Part shown: positions 7,896 through 11,934 of the stretch, piece after piece
Position numbering within the stretch: position 1 is the stretch's first letter
Layout of the letters: each line of letters opens with the position of its first letter
DNA from: Polyrhizophydium stewartii
Lineage: Eukaryota > Chytridiomycota > Chytridiomycetes > Rhizophydiales
Reading direction: 5' to 3'
NCBI GenBank assembly: GCA_027604665.1
Contig: JADGIZ010000550.1
Span: 1 to 11,934, forward strand
Length of the DNA stretch: 11,934 bases
Translations under genes and position numbers: made by a program
Notes under the pieces: model-generated
Seen by the model: the letters and a program-made list of their open reading frames with translations, nothing else
Told to the model about the DNA's origin: nothing
Databases searched by the model: none

Positions 7896-10800
7896 TCAGG
7901 TGGCATTGGGGGGGACAGTGATGCGGATCCAGTGGACATTGACGTCCCGACTGACGCTGCGCCAGAATAGCGTCTCCTCGTCCGGAAAGAGCGACTGCCA
8001 GAGCGAGAACGGCGGCTCATCAACCCAGGGCTCGATGCGGCGTGTTGGGTCGATGGCCCACACAAGCGTCTGGCGCATGCGGTCGTACGTCCACGAGCCG
8101 TCCGAGACCGTCACGCCGGGCTGCGCGAGCGCACCATAGTGGAAACTTGGCACAAAGATCTCGGTCGTGGACGCCACAGGCGATGAGCGGGCAGCGGCGG
8201 CAGCGCGCGCCAAGTCGGCTTCCGAGGTGAGTACAGGCGTTGAAAAGAAGAACTCAAACTCGAGCGTGCGCAGGTCGAAACGCATGCGAAGCGGCGTGCC
8301 TGCGATCTTCGCTGCATACGGCCGTATAACTGCATCCAGTGCGCGGCCGCCTGCATGCGTGTGGCCAAATGCGTCCACACCAGGGTCGTTGTAACAGAGC
8401 TCGGTGATGTCGAATGGCGTGATGGGCGTGAGCGACGTGCGGCGCTCGCGCCAGTGGCCTGAAGCGCTCCCGGCCGAGCGGTTGGATCGGTTAGATTCGC
8501 TGCGAAGCATGGCGACATCATCGCGCTCCTCAAGCTCCTCATCAACTCCGGGTTCTGCTTGCGGGCCTTGACGCTTGATCTCGATCTGCAGCTTGCTGCT
8601 CTTGCGAGTGCGGAACGGCCAGAACCCACCGACCGAGGAGGCGGGCTGCGCGTCGAGCGTACTCCGAGTCGGAGCGCTGGAGAGTTGATGGTGAGTCGTG
8701 GCCGGAGCAGTGGCGGGTGGCCGGTCAGTCTGACCAAGAGACTCTGGCGCGGGCAGCGGCAGGTCGACAAAGCTGACTTGGCGCGACTGGCTTCGCGAGT
8801 GGGTACGCGACGGCGCGGCAGAGTTGTCCTTTGAGAAGATGGAAAAGTCCTCGCCATTCCAGTGGTCTCCAAAGACGTTGTCGTTGTGCGGATTGTAGTT
8901 CCAGAGCGTAAAGTTGACCAGATTTGACTGTTAAGCAAGCTGCGTCAGCATCCAAGTTTGCTGCAAAAGTTATCGCCACACAACAACGCAGGCGATATTG
9001 AGCCCACCTCCATTGCGCTGATCACAGCATCCAGAAAGTTGGTGTGATGGGTGTAGTCACCAGTGTCAAAGGCTTCCTTTTCGTTGATGTCCATGGGGAT
9101 GCCGCATTCGCCGACTAAGCATGGCATAGGCCCCACGCGTGCTGCTCCGGTCCTGACAATACACGCAATTTGGCTCTTGTAGTTGCGCCGTGCTCCGGTC
9201 AGGCCAAAGTAGCTTGCCTGCAGCACATTCTTTGTGCCGCGGCTAAGGCTTTGAACGTCATGAGTCAGAAAGCCGTCGAAAGACTGCGGTCCAAACGGCG
9301 CACGCAATATCGTCAGTTTGACTCGCAAAAAAATCCCTCGCTGACAAGCGTGTGATGCATGCCTTGCTGAATACCGACTTGAGGTCGTACCAGTGCGGCG
9401 CGTATACTGTGTTCTCAAGAGAGCACGCCGAACCGTGGATCAACATGGGCGGATCGTCGTTTGGAATCGGCTCAAAGAAGACAATGGCATCTGGGTTTGC
9501 ACGCCGTATCGCCTCAGAGTACCGCTTGACAAATGGCGCATAGAAATCGCGGTTAAAATCAAGGGGAGACCCATCCCGGCGATTGGTAAAGTAATCGGGC
9601 TTGACGGCAACAGGCTTGCCGGTGGAGTCGACGTCCCAGACACCATGCTCACGCCTGGCAGGACAAGCAAACAGGTTAGTCCAAAGCGAGACTTTTGGCC
9701 TGCAGCGCCCACATACCAAATACAGTGTCTGCCCGGCAGCCACGCCGACTTTCCATCCTCGTTAAGCAGGCGGGTGCCTGCCTTGCGCGTTGGCCACGGC
9801 CAGCTTTTGACGAAAAAGGCGACCGTCTGCACAAACAAGTTAGCCAAGCAAAAGCACAGAAAATGGGCAAGGCGACAGAGCACGCCTATCGTCACGAACC
9901 TGCGGGATACCTGATCCGAGCGCGAACGACTGGATGGGTGTCGGGGTGCAGGAAAGGTGCAAATCTTTCATGAGGTCGAAGCTTTGGAGCGAGCGCAAGC
10001 CAATGTACCCTGGATGAGGCTCATTCATGACTTCGAAACCAACAACGGCCTCGATCTTTGCGTCCTTCAGACGTCTGCAGACAGCGTGTTGCATGAGCGG
10101 GAAATGTTGACGCTGTGCAGCTTGCAAAGCAGGCAGCTCAAACCTTGCGAGATGCGCATATGCGCCACAGAAATGGCGCTGGAGGAACGACTGCGGGCTC
10201 TCGCCATTGTAAGAGGCCTTTGGTGCGAGCTCATCGCCGGCAAAGAAGAGCGTGAACATTGTGGCGGAAGCGAGCTTGATGTAGTTTGTGGGCCATATCA
10301 TCTTTCCGCCCTCGTCGTTGTGCTTGGCAAAGTCGTGGTAGTGCACTGCGCCGGCGGCCTCCAAGTTGGTGATGTCGAGGCCCGCCACCTCAAACGTCCA
10401 TCTGTGCGTCGGAATGGGTGGGTTTGCGTCAGCGGCCGCCTGCTGAGAGTTGGTGGTGCCAACACTGCGCCTTCAGGCTCACCCTGGGGCACCTGAGCCG
10501 CCAGAGTATCGACTCCATGTGTCTTGGTGTGGATCTGTTGCAGCGACATGTATGAGGGTGAGCCAGGGCCGCGCAACTGCGCGCGGAGCGAGACGAACCG
10601 ATGAAGCACTTGATGCCGTACTCGGGGGCCCGGCGCAACAGGGCGATGAGAAAGTCGATATACTCCTCGTCGTAGATACCAGGTCCGGCGTGTTCTGATC
10701 GGGAGCAGCCGCAGGAGCAGCAAGCGGTCAGCGCCAACGCCAACAAGAGAGGGCGACTGAGTCGCAGCAAAGCGGCAGGCCCGCACCCAAGGCCTCCCAA

Positions 10801-11321
10801 GGCACCAGAAGGCGAGCAAACGAGAGACCCCAGGCGTGCAGGCGCTCAAAGTGCTCGTCGGCCTCGGCCAACGGGAACGGCCGGCCGACGAACGAGACGG
10901 TGCGGTGCTCGAAAAAGCGCTCGCAGGTGTGGCGGCTCGAGCCGGCCGGAGACGTTGGCAGCTTGGAGTTGCCCGACATGTTGACGCCGCGCACGAGCAG
11001 CGTGCGGCCGTGTGCGTCGCAGAGACGCTGGCCGTCCACAAGCACGCTGCCGGTCCACGCTTGCGCACTCCGGCCGTCCTGCGCGGGCCTTGCCGGCAGC
11101 GGCCCTGCCGCCGCGCCGCCGGCGCCTGCGCCTCCGTCGCGGTGCTGGGCCGACGGTCGAGCTGGCGCGCTGCTGGAGGCTCCCGCGGGGCCTCGGGCCG
11201 AGGGCTCACCGCCCGGCTGCGTCGCGCTGTTGCCGGTCACAGCCGAGTCTGCGGGTACGTGCGGCTTGCGCGCGGAGCCCAGCTCCTCGACGGCCATGGC
11301 GGAGTGTTTGGCAAAGCCCAT
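7896..11321 (-). CDS. GH5 (subfamily 12-like) beta-glucosidase of the steryl-glucosidase/glucosylceramidase type
   Basis: Relatives (yeast Egh1, Cryptococcus EGCrP1 and EGCrP2/Sgl1) remove glucose from sterylglucosides or glucosylceramide inside the cell. Nine exons: 11321-10787, 10694-10599, 10534-10483, 10401-10144, 10074-9900, 9826-9717, 9654-9363, 9283-9008 and 8927-7896, giving 941 residues with matching phases. After an Ala/Gly/Pro-rich leader (about 21-88) the barrel begins with GRTLLVRGVNMSGNSKLP, then FVGRPFPLAEADEHF and CFIDPHQDTWSRYSGGSG. The acid/base Glu is in FEVMNEPHPGYIG (E332) and the nucleophile in LVGECGIPMDIN (E565). NLVNFTLWNYNPHNDN closes the barrel. A Ser/Arg- and acid-rich insert (about 632-765) leads to a C-terminal domain with GGRALDAVIRPYAAKIAGTP. 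There is no clear signal peptide, which fits an intracellular enzyme. Starts at 11321 and 11297 are both plausible. Sterol versus ceramide preference cannot be read from sequence alone. Confidence 0.88.
9284..9362 (-). other. Probable GC-AG intron in the GH5 gene
   Basis: The exon 7 end YDLKSVFSK and the exon 8 start SFDGFLTHDVQSLSRG join in phase 0 to rebuild a conserved GH5 stretch only if the intron begins GCATGC after AAG and ends CCGCAG. No GT nearby keeps both the frame and these residues. A CTGAC motif sits upstream of the acceptor. It is 79 nt long, like its neighbours. Confidence 0.65.
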
Positions 11322-11934
11322 CACGGCCAGAATCAGCGAGGTTGTGGCCCAAGGCGGCAACGAGTTCTGGACAGACGATGTGCGCGATGTCGTTGGCAGG
11401 CGGTGGCCTTGGTCGGAAATGGACACAACGAATCGCGCTTACGCTGGGAAAGTGTGGGAACGCAATCCGCCGTCTTTGTGGTCGAGTCGTGGTCGCAGAC
11501 GAGATCGCACAGGTGACGGCACAAACAGCCACAGGAGAGTCGAGTGGAGATGCGCAACTTTGACAGTTCAGAGCGTGGATGTGGGCAGGTGTCCACGGGA
11601 AGCAGACAATCGAAAACGGCATGTCGCGTATGTTGGTTGATTCCGCAAGTTGATTTGGCGCTCAGAGCCGTGGCGGCCAGAGAAGCCAATTGCATTCAAT
11701 CTATTGAAATGGTGCATACTCGAAGCAGATGATTTGGGCCACCAAGAGTGTTCGAGAATCGTGTCAGTCCACAAGATCATCTCGCAAAACGAGTTTTGTG
11801 CTGCACGACAGGCGAGATGCAGCTCAAAAGTCGCACCTTTGTTGGGTCGTTGTGGCTTCAGGCGGTCCACAACAAGACTGTATCGTCCAAAGCGAGGTCC
11901 TCCATCGACAAGAGCGATGGCAGTGGCGCTCAAA
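11322..11934. other. Upstream region of the GH5 gene, to the right edge
   Basis: This 613-bp stretch should hold the GH5 promoter and 5' UTR. The GH5 frame stays open to about 11426 but has no ATG above 11321. It includes a hydrophobic run (SLILAV) that would matter only if an upstream exon joined here. The part from about 11640 to 11900 is visibly less GC-rich than the rest of the window. No RNA gene or repeat was recognised. Confidence 0.45.
11568..11934 (-). other. Open frame at the right edge, possible 3' end of another gene
   Basis: A minus-strand frame enters from the right edge and stays open to a TGA at 11568. Its first part (ALVDGGPRFGRYSLVVDRLK) looks protein-like, and a 36-nt GT-AG interval (GTGCGA to GTGCAG) in the same frame could be a tiny intron. 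The rest has no recognisable motif. It could be the last exon of a co-oriented gene, or chance. Confidence 0.25.

Noticed and set aside
9206..9220. Possible second GC donor (CAG followed by GCAAGC) in GH5 exon 8
   Set aside because: The frame continues with conserved GH5-like residues (ASYFGLTGARRNY), so no intron is needed there.

Overview
The window looks like nuclear DNA of a GC-rich, gene-dense eukaryote. Reading frames for recognisable proteins are broken by short GT-AG introns. Most are 60-120 nt, with extremes of 37, 179 and 454 nt, and several have CTGAC or CTAAC branch-point-like motifs before the acceptor. After splicing, the frames rebuild eukaryote-only proteins. A fungus is my best guess, because of the steryl-glucosidase-like GH5 protein and the compact intron style. 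The syntaxin is less typical of Dikarya, so an early-diverging fungus or another unicellular lineage remains open.

All five genes lie on the minus strand, head to tail, with about 120-345 bp between coding regions. From right to left in transcription order they are: (1) a GH5 glucosidase of the steryl-glucosidase/glucosylceramidase type, 11321 to 7896, nine exons, one of them bounded by a probable GC-AG intron; (2) an unrecognised Gln/Ser-rich protein of about 982 residues, 7551 to 4603, apparently intronless; (3) a Qa-SNARE (syntaxin), 4482 to 2528, ten exons; (4) a transcription-type cyclin (cyclin K/T or Ctk2 family), 2381 to 538, with an Arg-Asp repeat and a histidine-rich tail; (5) the first exons of SHQ1, an H/ACA RNP assembly factor, 285 to beyond base 1. 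The right 610 bp holds the upstream region of the GH5 gene and perhaps the edge of another coding region.

The genes do not form a pathway: membrane fusion, Pol II elongation, RNP assembly and glycolipid turnover are separate housekeeping jobs. I see no mobile element, RNA gene, CRISPR array or clear horizontally acquired cassette. The points most worth a second look are the disordered tail of the cyclin, the orphan Gln-rich protein, the probable GC-AG intron, the long first intron of the syntaxin gene and its tiny last one, and a 17-bp direct repeat that spans the cyclin stop codon. Every splice junction was placed by hand from frame, consensus and family similarity recalled from memory; no alignment or search was run.
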